Positions 6,751 to 15,762 of a DNA stretch of 64,000 nucleotides are shown piece by piece; the stretch's first letter is position 1; each line of letters begins with the position of its first letter. The notes under the pieces are model-generated. The model ran no database searches and was not told the origin of the DNA. It worked only from the letters and a program-made list of their open reading frames with translations. This DNA comes from Saccharibacillus kuerlensis DSM 22868 (GTDB taxonomy: Bacteria; Bacillota; Bacilli; Paenibacillales; Paenibacillaceae). The translations under genes were made by a program, and so were the position numbers. The stretch lies in NCBI RefSeq assembly GCF_000378145.1, contig NZ_KB899282.1, positions 1 to 64,000 of the forward strand. The letters run 5' to 3'.

Positions 6751-7617
6751 ATGTCCGCTACGCTGCTGCTGATCAAAGAAAGTCTGGACCGCTTCTCCCC
6801 TCAGGAAAAACGGCTGGGACAGTACATTTTGGAAGCACCCGAGCACGTCCAGCGCCTGGGGATTACGGAATTGGCGTCCGCCTGCGGAACCAGTCCGGCT
6901 ACGGTGACCCGTTTTTGCAAGTCGCTGCGTTTTAAAGGCTTTCCCGATTTTAAAATGCGCCTGATCGGCGAGCTGTCGCGTCCGTCCGAAGCGGGCACGT
7001 ATCAGGATATCGTCGCCGGACGGCCGCTGAAGGAAATTGTGCGTGCGATCGAAGCGAACCATCTGGCCTCCATCACCGATACGACCCGGCTGCTCGATCC
7101 CGAAGCGCTGGAGCAAGCTGTTGCGGCACTTGGCAGTGCGCAGCGCATCGATCTGTATGGCATGGGCACATCGTCGATCGTGGCGCAGGATCTGTATCAG
7201 AAGCTGATCCGTATCGGCAAAAGCTGTACGGCGTTCGCCGACTCGCATATGCAGATCACGTCCGCTTCAACGCTGAACGAAGGTGATGTGGCGCTGGCGA
7301 TCTCATACTCCGGGGAAACGCCGGAGACCATCGCCGCCCTTCAATGTGCCAAAGACGCCGGAGCGCTGACGCTGTCGCTGACCCGCTACGGTACAAGCCC
7401 TCTTCCGGACGTTGCAGATATTCGTCTGTTTACCTCGTCGCTGGAGGAAGGGGTGCGGCGCGGGGCGATGACATCCCGAATTGCACAGCTTCATGTGATC
7501 GATATTTTGTTTACAGGAATCGTGAGCGAAGGTTTTGAACAATATGTCCCTATGCTGGAGCAATCCTATCATAACGTTCGTCAGTATCTCAATTCATCCG
7601 GAGGTGCCAAATCATGA
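6751..7617 (+). CDS. MurR/RpiR family regulator of amino-sugar genes
   Basis: The 288-residue regulator has an N-terminal RpiR-type helix-turn-helix (about residues 1-77; ELASACGTSPATVTRFCKSL is the recognition region). A SIS sugar-phosphate-binding domain spans about 115-260, with GMGTSSIVAQDLYQKL and ISYSGETPETI. Such proteins sense a phosphosugar and control the neighbouring operon. Here that is probably glucosamine-6-phosphate or a related ligand, since nagB follows with a 4-bp overlap. An AAAGGAG site precedes ATG 6751. Ligand and direction of control are inferred. Confidence 0.9.
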   Translation: MSATLLLIKESLDRFSPQEKRLGQYILEAPEHVQRLGITELASACGTSPATVTRFCKSLRFKGFPDFKMRLIGELSRPSEAGTYQDIVAGRPLKEIVRAIEANHLASITDTTRLLDPEALEQAVAALGSAQRIDLYGMGTSSIVAQDLYQKLIRIGKSCTAFADSHMQITSASTLNEGDVALAISYSGETPETIAALQCAKDAGALTLSLTRYGTSPLPDVADIRLFTSSLEEGVRRGAMTSRIAQLHVIDILFTGIVSEGFEQYVPMLEQSYHNVRQYLNSSGGAKS

Positions 7618-8339
7618 ATCTGTTGACGTTTCGAAGTGAGGAAGACTTGAACCGGGCCGGTGCCGGCCTGATCGCCAGCCTGCTGCAGTCTAACCCGAGA
7701 TCTGTACTGGGTCTTGCGACGGGCAGCACGCCGATCGGCATTTACGCGGAACTGGTCAAGCTGTATGAAAGCGGAAGCGTGAGTTTTGCCAAAGCCCGCT
7801 CTTACAATCTTGACGAGTACGTCGGATTGTCGGGCAGTCATCCGGCCAGCTACCGCTGCTTTATGAATACGCATCTGTTTGATCGGGTGGATATCGATCC
7901 CGCGAATACGCATGTTCCGAACGGGCTGGCCAAAGATTTGGAGCAGGAATGTGCCTACTACGACGCCATGATCGAAGACGACCGGATTGATCTGCAGCTG
8001 CTGGGACTGGGGCACAACGGTCATATCGGATTCAACGAACCGGATGACGAACTGATTCCCGGTACGCATGCGGCGACTTTGCAGCAGCAGACTCGTGAGG
8101 CAAATGCGCGCTTTTTCAATTCGCAGGATGATGTGCCGAAGCAAGCGATCACGATGGGCGTAGCGGGTATTATGAAGGCGGCTCAGATCATGCTTGTCGT
8201 TCGCGGCGCAGCCAAAGCGGATATTGCGCGGCAGGCACTGACCGGTCCGATCACGACGCAGTGCCCGGCTTCGCTGCTGCAGCTGCATCCGAATCTGGTC
8301 GTGCTGATGGATGAGGCAGCCGGAGCGTGGGCGAAATGA
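7614..8339 (+). CDS. nagB: Glucosamine-6-phosphate deaminase
   Basis: NagB converts glucosamine-6-phosphate to fructose-6-phosphate and ammonia in the cytoplasm. The 241-residue length matches Bacillus-type NagB. Diagnostic motifs are LGLATGSTPIGIYAELV (residues 34-50), YNLDEYVGL with the catalytic Asp, and GLGHNGHIGFNEP, which carries the active-site His. ATG 7614 overlaps the regulator stop by 4 bp and is preceded by GGAGG. Translational coupling continues into nagA, so the three genes form one operon for using N-acetylglucosamine phosphate. Confidence 0.96.
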   Translation: MNLLTFRSEEDLNRAGAGLIASLLQSNPRSVLGLATGSTPIGIYAELVKLYESGSVSFAKARSYNLDEYVGLSGSHPASYRCFMNTHLFDRVDIDPANTHVPNGLAKDLEQECAYYDAMIEDDRIDLQLLGLGHNGHIGFNEPDDELIPGTHAATLQQQTREANARFFNSQDDVPKQAITMGVAGIMKAAQIMLVVRGAAKADIARQALTGPITTQCPASLLQLHPNLVVLMDEAAGAWAK

Positions 8340-10192
8340 GCGGCGGGCAGGAGGAAAAAAAGAGCGGTGCGGACAAGAACTTGAATGAAGGGTTGGATAG
8401 AAGGTTGGATAAAGGCTTGAGTAAAAGGTTAAGTGAAAACCTGAATACGGATACGAATGAAAGTCTGAGTGAAGGTTGGAAAGACGACTTGAATACGGGA
8501 GCAAATGAAAGTTTGAGTGCGGACTGGAAAGGCGACTTGAATGCAGAAGCAAATGAAAGTTTGAGTGCGGACTGGAAAGACAATGCCGCACTGGATGGGA
8601 ACGACCCTGTGCCAGAAGACGGCGAACAAGTGCAGCAGTTGGAGTTGAATATCGAAGTGCCAGAGGAGAGCCACTCGGCAACAAAGGCGGAAGAACTTGC
8701 GGCCGCTGCGGAACGACCGGCCGGGGCTGAAGGCGGCAGCAGGAACCTGCGCTTCATCAACGCGAAGATTGTGACGCCGGATGGCGTGATTGACGGCGGG
8801 ACGTGCGTGGTGGCGGACGGACGGATTGTGTCGGTGGAAGACGCTGAGGGGCAGGCCGTTTCGGTTGTAGGAAACGGGCAAGGCGGTTCGGCGGCAAAAG
8901 GCAAAGACGAACAGGTTGTTGAAGCAGCCGGACACAGAGCAGCCGAGAGCGATCTGCACCGGACGCAAGGCAGCAAGACGGATGGCAGCGAACAGATCGT
9001 TGACGCCGCCGGACACAGAGCAGCCAAGAGCGATCCGCACCGGACGCAAGGCAGCAGGACGGATAGCTGCGAACAGATCGTTGACGCCGCCGGAGGCTGG
9101 CTGCTGCCGGGGTTCGTGGACATTCATGTCCACGGCGGTATGGGCGAAGACTTCATGGACGCCGGGAAACCCGGCGTGCTGGAGACGATCGCCAAGTTCC
9201 ACGGCTCGCACGGTTCGACGTCGATGCTGGCGACGACCATGACGGCGACGCACGACATGATCGACGGCGTATTGGAAGCTGTCTGGGCTTATCGTCATAG
9301 ACAGCAGAGCGGAATGCCGGGCAGGGACATCGGCGCGAACGGCGGGCGCGGGACGGACAGCGGAAGTGGGGTGGACGACCGTATGCACAGTGGGACATCG
9401 CCTGGCGCGAGCATCGAGGGTGTGCATTTGGAAGGGCCGTTTATCAGCCCGAAGTGGCCGGGGGCGCAGAACCCGGATCACATCTCGCAGCCGCGAACAG
9501 ACTGGCTGGAGGACTGGGAAGCCCGCTTCCCGGGACTGATCCGCCAGCTGACGCTGGCGCCGGAGCGCGAAGGCGCGCTGGAGACGATCGCATGGCTGAG
9601 AGCGAACGGCAGAACGGCGGCGCTCGGGCATACCGACGCGAGCTATGAGGAGGTGCAGGCGGCCGTAGGTGCCGGCCTGAACCATGCCGTGCATACGTTT
9701 AACGCGATGACGCCGCTGCATCATCGCGGGCCCGGCGCGGCTGGAGCCGTGCTCGGCAGTGATGAGATCACGGCCGAGATTATTGCGGACGGGATTCACG
9801 TCCATCCCGGCGCGGTGAAGCTGCTGGCGAAGGTGAAGACGGACGGTAATCTCGTCCTCGTCACCGACGCCATGTCCGCCGCCGGCCTTGGCGACGGCGA
9901 TTATTTCCTCGGCGACCTGCCTGTGAAGGTCGAAGGCGGCGTCGCTCTGACGCAGGGCGGCGCACTTGCCGGAAGCCGCTTGACGATGATCGAGGGCTTC
10001 CGCTTCCTCGTCCGTCAGGCGGATCTCAGCGTAGAACGCGCATCCCATGCGGCCAGCGCCGCCCCGGCCCGGCAGGCCGGCATCTATGAGAAGACGGGTT
10101 CGATCGAGCAGGGCAAGCGCGCCGATCTCGTGCTGCTGGACGAGGAGCTCGATCTGCGCGGCGTCTGGGCTGCGGGACAGAAAATCGGATAA
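8336..10192 (+). CDS. nagA: N-acetylglucosamine-6-phosphate deacetylase with repeat-derived insertions
   Basis: NagA removes the acetyl group of N-acetylglucosamine-6-phosphate, feeding NagB. Core motifs are present: HVHGG, HLEGPF, LGHTDA, HTFNAM and the catalytic Asp in LVTDAM. At 618 residues it is far longer than the usual 380-400. The first 135 residues are a hydrophilic extension with three 16-residue units ending in W-K (8438-8581). A strand EQIVDAAG plus linker is tandemly copied in 81-bp units (8909, 8990, 9071). About 35 Gly/Ser-rich residues precede IEGVHLEGPF. ATG 8336 overlaps the nagB stop (ATGA); GTG 8327 is an alternative. All insertions are in frame, so the enzyme may be active. 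Confidence 0.9.
   Translation: MSGGQEEKKSGADKNLNEGLDRRLDKGLSKRLSENLNTDTNESLSEGWKDDLNTGANESLSADWKGDLNAEANESLSADWKDNAALDGNDPVPEDGEQVQQLELNIEVPEESHSATKAEELAAAAERPAGAEGGSRNLRFINAKIVTPDGVIDGGTCVVADGRIVSVEDAEGQAVSVVGNGQGGSAAKGKDEQVVEAAGHRAAESDLHRTQGSKTDGSEQIVDAAGHRAAKSDPHRTQGSRTDSCEQIVDAAGGWLLPGFVDIHVHGGMGEDFMDAGKPGVLETIAKFHGSHGSTSMLATTMTATHDMIDGVLEAVWAYRHRQQSGMPGRDIGANGGRGTDSGSGVDDRMHSGTSPGASIEGVHLEGPFISPKWPGAQNPDHISQPRTDWLEDWEARFPGLIRQLTLAPEREGALETIAWLRANGRTAALGHTDASYEEVQAAVGAGLNHAVHTFNAMTPLHHRGPGAAGAVLGSDEITAEIIADGIHVHPGAVKLLAKVKTDGNLVLVTDAMSAAGLGDGDYFLGDLPVKVEGGVALTQGGALAGSRLTMIEGFRFLVRQADLSVERASHAASAAPARQAGIYEKTGSIEQGKRADLVLLDEELDLRGVWAAGQKIG
8438..8581 (+). repeat. Three 48-bp tandem units inside the nagA 5' extension
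   Basis: Units at 8438, 8486 and 8534 each encode 16 residues of the form DLNxxxNESLSxxWKx. The second and third are nearly identical in DNA and the first is more diverged. Confidence 0.85.
8909..9100 (+). repeat. 81-bp tandem duplication inside nagA
   Basis: Units begin at 8909, 8990 and 9071 with GAACAGrTyGTTGAmGC. The third is incomplete as a repeat and continues into the genuine NagA metal-site region. Each full unit encodes 27 residues, EQ(I/V)V(D/E)AAGHRAA followed by a linker. Confidence 0.85.
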
Positions 10193-10196
10193 TCGA

Positions 10197-10260
10197 GTAA
10201 TCAGGTAATCAGGTAATCAGGTAATCAGGTAATCAGGTAATCAGGTAATCAGGTAATCAA
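10197..10260. repeat. Eight-copy 8-bp tandem repeat (GTAATCAG)n
   Basis: Eight consecutive GTAATCAG units follow the nagA stop by 4 bp; the last unit ends AA. No coding role is visible. Confidence 0.95.
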
Positions 10261-10354
10261 ACGGATTTTCTCCAGCCGATCCACCAGCTGCGGCAATCCG
10301 ACCATACTCCCACACTTTAGACCCAAGCTTCGTTTCCTCTGTCTTTCCTGCATA

Positions 10355-10392
10355 AAGAAAAGGCCTGTTCCTATAGGAACAGGCCTTTTCGC
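10355..10392. terminator. Bidirectional terminator between nagA and the chemoreceptor gene
   Basis: A perfect inverted repeat AAAAGGCCTGTTCC with GGAACAGGCCTTTT has U-runs on both strands. It serves the convergent nagA and chemoreceptor transcripts. Confidence 0.9.
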
Positions 10393-10461
10393 GCATTACG
10401 GATAAGCAGGCAGCCTATCCGGACTTCGTATTTTCCATCGGCATGAGAATTGCCTTAAGCT

Positions 10462-11469
10462 CTACAGCCGGCGATCACGCAGCGCGTTCGCCAAGTCGCG
10501 AAGCTGCGACGTATAAGCAAACGTTTCCGTCGAAAACGTGAACTTGTCCTGCGACAGCTGATACAGATGCCCGATGCGCCGATCGCTCTGAAGAAATCCC
10601 TGAAGCACTTGTTCCAAAGAAGCGGAAAACTCCGACAAATCGGATACGATGTGGTCGTTGGCTACCTTGATTCGGGACATGCTGCCCCTTAACTCTTCTT
10701 CGGTCCTCAAAATTCGCACGAAAACGTCCCGGGTCCGGTTCGACGTATCGATGACTTCGTCGATAGCCGAAGTCTTGCGCTCGAATTCCCGATCCAGATC
10801 GTCGACGTTCATCGTGACTTCTTTGACTTTTCCGTCGATCTCGAGCAGGGCCGTTTTGCTTTGGTCGGCCAGCTTGCGCACTTCCTGGGCGACCACCGCG
10901 AAGCCTCTGCCCTGCTCCCCGGCCCGGGCCGCTTCGATGCTGGCGTTCAAAGCCAGCAGATTCGTTTGGTTCGCGATCTCTTGAATCGTGGACGCAAAAT
11001 TCGAAATGGAAGACACTTCGCTTTTGAGCATCCGGATAGACGCGCGAAACTGGGCGAAAATCGCTTTCAGCGAGTCAATCTCGCCGCTCAGCGCGTCCAC
11101 GCTTTCTCCGCCTTCGACAATGACGTTATAATTTTGCCCGCTCTGCTGCTCGACTTCGTGCGTAATGAACGTGACGTCCTCGGTCCGGTCCACGATTTGA
11201 CGAATACTTTCGACGGAGCGGTTAAGACGGCCGTTTTGTTCCGCCATATCGGCTTTGAGCAGCCCCACCTGATCCATAAGCTCGCTGTCTTTGGCCGAAT
11301 TTTTAGAAGTCGCTTGATCCAACAGTCCGATCAGGTCGGCAAGCGATTTGACGACGTTGGCATACTCGGCTTCCGACAAACCGTGCAAAGTCTCCAAAAA
11401 CTCTTCTTTTTGCCGTCCCGAAAGTCCCCGCTTCTCCTTCATGGATAACAGAATGCTTAATGGATTCAT
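10462..11469 (-). CDS. Soluble methyl-accepting chemotaxis protein
   Basis: The 335-residue receptor has no membrane segment. A short N-terminal helical region (1-60) leads into a coiled-coil signalling domain. The hairpin tip is [21 protein letters not shown] with flanking [18 protein letters not shown], the CheA/CheW-binding signature. ATG 11469 overlaps the stop of the FIST gene by 4 bp; an upstream frame extension lacks a binding site. The tight coupling suggests the FIST protein supplies the sensory input that this receptor lacks. It would act in the cytoplasm. The input signal is unknown. Confidence 0.92.
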   Translation of the reverse strand: MNPLSILLSMKEKRGLSGRQKEEFLETLHGLSEAEYANVVKSLADLIGLLDQATSKNSAKDSELMDQVGLLKADMAEQNGRLNRSVESIRQIVDRTEDVTFITHEVEQQSGQNYNVIVEGGESVDALSGEIDSLKAIFAQFRASIRMLKSEVSSISNFASTIQEIANQTNLLALNASIEAARAGEQGRGFAVVAQEVRKLADQSKTALLEIDGKVKEVTMNVDDLDREFERKTSAIDEVIDTSNRTRDVFVRILRTEEELRGSMSRIKVANDHIVSDLSEFSASLEQVLQGFLQSDRRIGHLYQLSQDKFTFSTETFAYTSQLRDLANALRDRRL

Positions 11470-12611
11470 GCCGATTCCCCCTGTCTGAGCGTGCCGAATC
11501 CGAGCAGGACAAGCGTCTGATTCAACTGCGTTCGGTTTAATTGTTCGCCGTAGCTGCAAAACCCGCCCAGATTGGGAAGCTTCTCCAAATGACTGTTAAG
11601 CGCAGGAAACAACCTATCGTTATGGAACTGAAACTTGCGCAGGATGCAGTTGACAGCCAGCACCCCGTCCAGACGGGAAAAGCGGCCCTGGAATGCCTCT
11701 ACCGTTTGCCGCATCGTCGCGACGGGATCTTTGGGGGCCAGGACGTCGACGGTCATGCCTTCGAACAGCTGGCAGTAGAATTTAACCCCTCCACCGGGCA
11801 GCACTTCGAACGGGGAAGCGATAAAGACTTCTTCATTCACGACCCTCCCGAGCGGATTTGTCATGAAGAAGCGGCTCAGTTCCCCTGCCGACACCCCGAG
11901 CAGACGGGCATATTCCGACGCCGCCGAACGTCCGTTGAACTCATAGACAATACGGGCGCCTGCATCGGCTTTCGTAATTTTCATTTTTTGGCCCGTCGTG
12001 GAAAAAATATTTTCTTTAGCAATATGGAATGCCGTATCCGGCTTAATAAAAAGCACGAGACCGCCGGTATGGGACACGCTGCCCTGATAAGAAACTTGGG
12101 TTTTCTCAAACTTGGCGTCGTCGCCCGCCGTTCCTCCGAACAGAGAAAATCCTTCGCGCGCGAAGACGGAATTGACAACAGACAGCATTTTTTCTTCCGC
12201 TCCAATCAGGCCGTTCGGAAAAACAAGTCCGAGGCCTTCCCGTTCGGGAAAAGCGCTGCCGGCATCGATTCCAATCTGTCGGGCCGCATCTACCAGGTTG
12301 TCCCGGTAAAAAATCGGATATTTGACGATATCTTCGATCAGGACGCCTTTAGCTTGGAGCGAACCGGAAAAGCTCATGGCAGACAAGCCGTTTTCGGAAA
12401 AGCCCAGAGGGCCGATCTCGCCGACTGTCGTCAGTCCGAGCACTTCGGCGTTCGGGAAAGCCTCCCGAAACAGCGTACTTAACCCTTGGAAGTCATACAC
12501 GGTGCTCGCAAAGAAAATTACGGCTTTCGCCTGCGGGGAAAGCTTGGATTTGATTTCTTGAAAAGCTTTATTCGTGTCTTGGTTTGTCGTAAGAAAAGAT
12601 CTGATCTCCAT
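11466..12611 (-). CDS. FIST domain sensor protein
   Basis: The 381-residue protein has a FIST_N region (about 25-215; [20 protein letters not shown] and [11 protein letters not shown]) followed by FIST_C (about 220-375; [14 protein letters not shown]). FIST domains are predicted ligand-binding sensory modules, often fused to or beside kinases, cyclases and chemoreceptors. There is no signal peptide or membrane helix, so it is cytosolic. It overlaps the chemoreceptor gene by 4 bp, and the pair likely forms a two-protein receptor. ATG 12611 follows AAAGGAG. Confidence 0.88.
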   Translation of the reverse strand: MEIRSFLTTNQDTNKAFQEIKSKLSPQAKAVIFFASTVYDFQGLSTLFREAFPNAEVLGLTTVGEIGPLGFSENGLSAMSFSGSLQAKGVLIEDIVKYPIFYRDNLVDAARQIGIDAGSAFPEREGLGLVFPNGLIGAEEKMLSVVNSVFAREGFSLFGGTAGDDAKFEKTQVSYQGSVSHTGGLVLFIKPDTAFHIAKENIFSTTGQKMKITKADAGARIVYEFNGRSAASEYARLLGVSAGELSRFFMTNPLGRVVNEEVFIASPFEVLPGGGVKFYCQLFEGMTVDVLAPKDPVATMRQTVEAFQGRFSRLDGVLAVNCILRKFQFHNDRLFPALNSHLEKLPNLGGFCSYGEQLNRTQLNQTLVLLGFGTLRQGESA

Positions 12612-12769
12612 GCGTACAACTCCTTTATCTGAAAATTCATTCTATGGGGCCGCGAAGGAAGCGAACGCATGCAAAATGCTTGGCTTTGAAAGTTACTCTC
12701 TCTATCGGCAGTTCTTCTCGGCAAAATGAGAGATAAAGTAGAAAAATGTCGAAATTTGTTGTACTACGC

Positions 12770-12797
12770 AAAAAGGCTGCCGATTTCCCGGCAGCCT
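12770..12797 (-). terminator. Terminator after the VOC gene
   Basis: Stem AGGCTGCCG/CGGCAGCCT has a four- to six-base loop. On the minus strand it is followed by TTTT. Confidence 0.75.
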
Positions 12798-12834
12798 GCT
12801 TAGCGATCGTTTGGTTGCATGTCGATACAAATGA

Positions 12835-13308
12835 TCAAAATTCGTGCCAAGTCGCCGTAAATTGGAACACAACGCCGAACGGGTCCCGCACTGCACCGTA
12901 GCCGCTGCTGAACGAGTTGGCCGCCAGCGGCACTAGAACCGTCGTCCGTTCGTCGCCGGCCAGCCTTTCGTACAGACTGGCGATTGCTTCATAGTCGCGT
13001 GATTGGATGCACAGCGAAAAATGGTTACCTGCGCTCCACGACCGGGTACTGTCCGCCTCCTCCTCCGCGATCATCAGTTTGCTTGCGCCGATTCTCAACA
13101 CGGAATGGGTGATGTAACGGGCCTGCCCCTCCTCGAACCGGAACGTATCGTCCATCTTCGCCATCTCTTCGTAGCTGACTTTTAGCAGGACTTCGGCGTT
13201 CATTACCTGTTCGTAAAAATCGATCGCTTCCGCCGCCCGGCCGTTCAGCGAGAGGAATGGGATAACTTCCGTCTGCACGGCATCGTTTCCGCTTTCGTTT
13301 ATTTTCAT
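12835..13308 (-). CDS. VOC family (PhnB-like) protein
   Basis: The 157-residue protein of the vicinal-oxygen-chelate superfamily resembles the PhnB/YjdN group. It has VIPFLSLNGRAAEAIDFYEQ near residues 15-34 and ends GAVRDPFGVVFQF, the C-terminal beta-alpha-beta module. Activity cannot be assigned, because PhnB-like proteins often lack a demonstrated reaction. It is divergent from the WYL regulator, with 103 bp between the starts, which suggests the regulator controls it. GGAGGACCAACT precedes ATG 13308. Confidence 0.85.
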   Translation of the reverse strand: MKINESGNDAVQTEVIPFLSLNGRAAEAIDFYEQVMNAEVLLKVSYEEMAKMDDTFRFEEGQARYITHSVLRIGASKLMIAEEEADSTRSWSAGNHFSLCIQSRDYEAIASLYERLAGDERTTVLVPLAANSFSSGYGAVRDPFGVVFQFTATWHEF

Positions 13309-13411
13309 AGTTGGTCCTCCTTCAAATGTGAGTTACACTTGCAGCATAAGCCGATAAGGTGCCAGTTTATGAACCCTTTTATGCCTAAACTTTGCGACGG
13401 AGGAGATACCT

Positions 13412-14536
13412 ATGAATAAAGCCGAACGGCTGAACCGGCTCCAGCGATACGCCTATCGGAAACGACGCTTCACACTGGGAGAGTTGATGGACGAATTCGG
13501 CATCTCGCGCAGCACCGCGCTGCGGGATATCGTCTCGCTGGAAGAGATCGGGATACCGCTGTACGCGGACCGCGGAAGAAACGGAGGCTATCGCGTGCTG
13601 GAAACGGCTTCGCTGCCGCCCGTGTCGTTCACGACCGGAGAAGTGCTGGCGATGTATTTTGCCATGCAGAGTCTGCGCGGGGTATCAGGTGATGCTTTCC
13701 GTGTGTCGTTTGATTCAATCCATGCCAAGTTCCTCGATGTGGTGTCGGAGCAGCAGCGCGAACAGATTGAGCGGTTTCGGCATCGGATCGCTTTCTATTC
13801 CGACGAATCCGTCGAGGCAGGCGAACATTTGGAGGATCTGCTGCAAGCCGCCGTGCAAGGAAAAGTACTGAAAATTACGTATGCGGCGCGCAGACAGACC
13901 TGGGAGCCGGGCGGGGAAATGATCGGGGGGCCGATCGGAGGGTCCGGCGTGGGGATGATTGGGGAAGCGATCGGAGAGCCGGGCAGGGAACCGAGCGGGG
14001 AAGCAATCGGAGAGCTGAGTAGGGAGCTGAGCGGGGAACCAGGCGATCATCTGCCAAAAAGCAGGGCGTTCCCCCCCTCCGTCCGCCGCATCCAGCCTTT
14101 TGCCGTTTATGCGGCGCGCGGCTTCTGGTACTGCCGCGCGTACGATCTGGACAAGCAGGATTATCGCGTATTCCGCTGCGATCGTGTGCTGTCGGCGGAG
14201 GTTGCCGCCGACGAACCCATTGAAGAGCTGAGCGCTTTCGACCTGCGCAGCGCGCATACGCTTCGCAAGCCTTCGGCGGAAGCGATTCCCTTCCGCTGCT
14301 TGGTCGCGCCCGAAGCCGCGGCGAGGCTGCGGCGCAGACTCTATCCGTCTATGGCGCTAAGCGAAGCGGCGGAACGAGACGACCGGCTGCTCTTTTCCGG
14401 CTGCTACGAGCCGCGGGAGACAGACTTTATCGTCTCTTATCTCGCTTCCTTCGGGAGCGCGATCAAGATTCTGGAGCCGGAGCACCTCCGGGAGGAGCTC
14501 CGAGCGCATTATTTGAAATTAATCGAAGCTCTGTAA
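13412..14536 (+). CDS. YafY-type HTH/WYL transcriptional regulator with a repeat insertion
   Basis: Residues 1-60 form a DeoR/HTH_11-like helix-turn-helix (TLGELMDEFGISRSTALRDI), followed by GRNGGYRV. A WYL-type ligand-binding region runs from about 140 to 320 (KITYAARR; RIQPFAVYAARGFWYCRAYD), with a C-terminal WCX-like part. The WYL domain is interrupted at about residues 168-213 by a Gly/Glu-rich stretch built from repeats of GE(A/P)IGE and RE(L/P)SGE. The length is 374 instead of about 320. GGAGGAGATACCT precedes ATG 13412. It probably regulates the divergent VOC gene; effector unknown. Confidence 0.88.
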   Translation: MNKAERLNRLQRYAYRKRRFTLGELMDEFGISRSTALRDIVSLEEIGIPLYADRGRNGGYRVLETASLPPVSFTTGEVLAMYFAMQSLRGVSGDAFRVSFDSIHAKFLDVVSEQQREQIERFRHRIAFYSDESVEAGEHLEDLLQAAVQGKVLKITYAARRQTWEPGGEMIGGPIGGSGVGMIGEAIGEPGREPSGEAIGELSRELSGEPGDHLPKSRAFPPSVRRIQPFAVYAARGFWYCRAYDLDKQDYRVFRCDRVLSAEVAADEPIEELSAFDLRSAHTLRKPSAEAIPFRCLVAPEAAARLRRRLYPSMALSEAAERDDRLLFSGCYEPRETDFIVSYLASFGSAIKILEPEHLREELRAHYLKLIEAL

Positions 14537-14654
14537 GCGGAGTTTGGGCACTATAAACGCTACTTGGCATCAGTCGCACAGGCTCTTATTCTTTTGCAGC
14601 AAGAACTCAACCTCTGTTAATAAAGAGCCTGTTAAGCTATTCAAAAAGTCTAGA

Positions 14655-14885
14655 AAGTGTAAGCTCCAGTGATACAAACTGCGATAGTGTAGACTCAGAC
14701 TGCGATGGTGCAAACTACGATAGTACAAACTGCGATAGTACAAACTGCGATAGTACGAATTTGATGATGCAAACTACAAACTAAGATGGTTTAAGCCTTT
14801 ATAATGCATACTTCGACGTTATCAGCTGGGACAGTATAAACTTCAATGATACAAGCTGCAAGCTGCGAGGATACAAGTTGTACTT
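14655..14885. repeat. Degenerate 15-16 bp repeats
   Basis: Variants of ACTGCGATAGTACAA recur irregularly. Three consecutive near-perfect copies lie at about 14700-14750 and more diverged copies on both sides. Confidence 0.75.
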
Positions 14886-14990
14886 CATACAATATTTTGC
14901 TCAAAAAAGAGTCGATTAGAGGCCTCAAGCTGCATTTTATACAACATTATGAGCTGATTATCCTTATTTTCGTTATTCCAGTACATAAAA

Positions 14991-15220
14991 TGCTGCATTT
15001 TGTACAACTTTGAGCTGCAAAGTGACACTCGAAGCACAAGAATGCTGCATTTTGTGCAACTTCGAGCTGCAAAGTGACACTCCGAGCACAAGAATACTGC
15101 ACTTTATGCAACTTCGAGCTGCAAAGCGATACTCCGAGCACAAGAATACCGCATTTGCACAACTTCGAGCTGCAAAGTGACACTCCGAGCACAAGAATAC
15201 TGCACTTTATGCAACTTCGG
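14991..15220. repeat. 52-bp tandem repeat, about 4.4 copies
   Basis: Units start at 14991, 15043, 15095, 15147 and 15198 (partial). The shared core is AACTTCGAGCTGCAAAG. The fourth unit is one base shorter. No spacer and repeat alternation is present, so this is a minisatellite and not a CRISPR. Confidence 0.9.
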
Positions 15221-15357
15221 CTCGCAACGTTACGTTGACGCTTCGGTAGCGTAAACCCCAAATCAAACTAAAAATCAGCAAATTAAAGCCCTTATACTGC
15301 CTTTCCGACAACATAAGCCAACCAGTCGACTCGAGACCAGCCTATACCTCACTACCA

Positions 15358-15583
15358 ACCCGACCCATACCCCACCACAAACCCAGCCCATACCCCACAT
15401 AAACCCAGCCCATACCTCACCACAAACCCGACCCATACCCCACCGTAAACCCGACCCATACCCCACCACAAACCCGACCCATACCCCACCACAAACCCAG
15501 CCCATACCTCACCACAAACCCAACCCATACCTCACCACAAACCCAACCCATACCTCACCACAAAACCAACCCATACCTCACCA
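15358..15583. repeat. 23-bp tandem repeat, about ten copies
   Basis: The unit is close to ACCCGACCCATACCCC plus ACCACAA, with substitutions such as CCCAG for CCCGA and TACCTC for TACCCC. Copies are contiguous. The array is almost free of G on the plus strand, apart from the GA/AG variants. Confidence 0.9.
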
Positions 15584-15629
15584 AAAAGGCCGCCTGCCGT
15601 AGAGAACTCCCCTTCCCCACCCAAAACAA

Positions 15630-15660
15630 AAAAGCGTGCTCCACATAAGAGCACGCCTTA
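15630..15660 (-). terminator. Terminator of the PotABCD-like operon
   Basis: Stem GCGTGCTC/GAGCACGC has a seven-base loop and, on the minus strand, a following T-run. It lies about 100 bp after the last permease gene. Confidence 0.75.
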
Positions 15661-15762
15661 TCTCATACCTCATACCTTCAGAACACGTCTTAACTCAAAA
15701 CTCATGTTTTCAAAAAAACCTCATTACACACCTTGCGTTTTAGAAAAACCCTCAACCACCAC

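Larger units (their letters stand above)
14537..15762. other. Gene-free repeat block between the WYL regulator and the ABC operon
   Basis: No gene is supported in 1.2 kb. It contains, in order, degenerate short repeats, a 52-bp tandem array, a 23-bp tandem array, and the terminator of the ABC operon. Open frames crossing it have repetitive or biased composition and no ribosome binding sites. Confidence 0.75.

Noticed and set aside
8429-10048. Open frame of 539 codons on the minus strand opposite nagA
   Set aside because: It is antisense to a gene with intact catalytic motifs; the protein is rich in Arg/His with no family pattern, as expected for a GC-rich shadow frame.
12518-12896. Short minus-strand frames between the FIST and VOC genes
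   Set aside because: They overlap the FIST 5' end or the VOC terminator and 3' end, and lack binding sites or recognisable motifs.
15275-15505. Gly/Val/Trp-rich small gene on the minus strand
   Set aside because: It is the translation of the 23-bp tandem repeat (GVWVGF/GMGRVCG periodicity), not a protein gene.
14991-15583. CRISPR array
   Set aside because: The 52-bp and 23-bp units are contiguous, with no unique spacers between repeats and no cas genes nearby; these are minisatellites.
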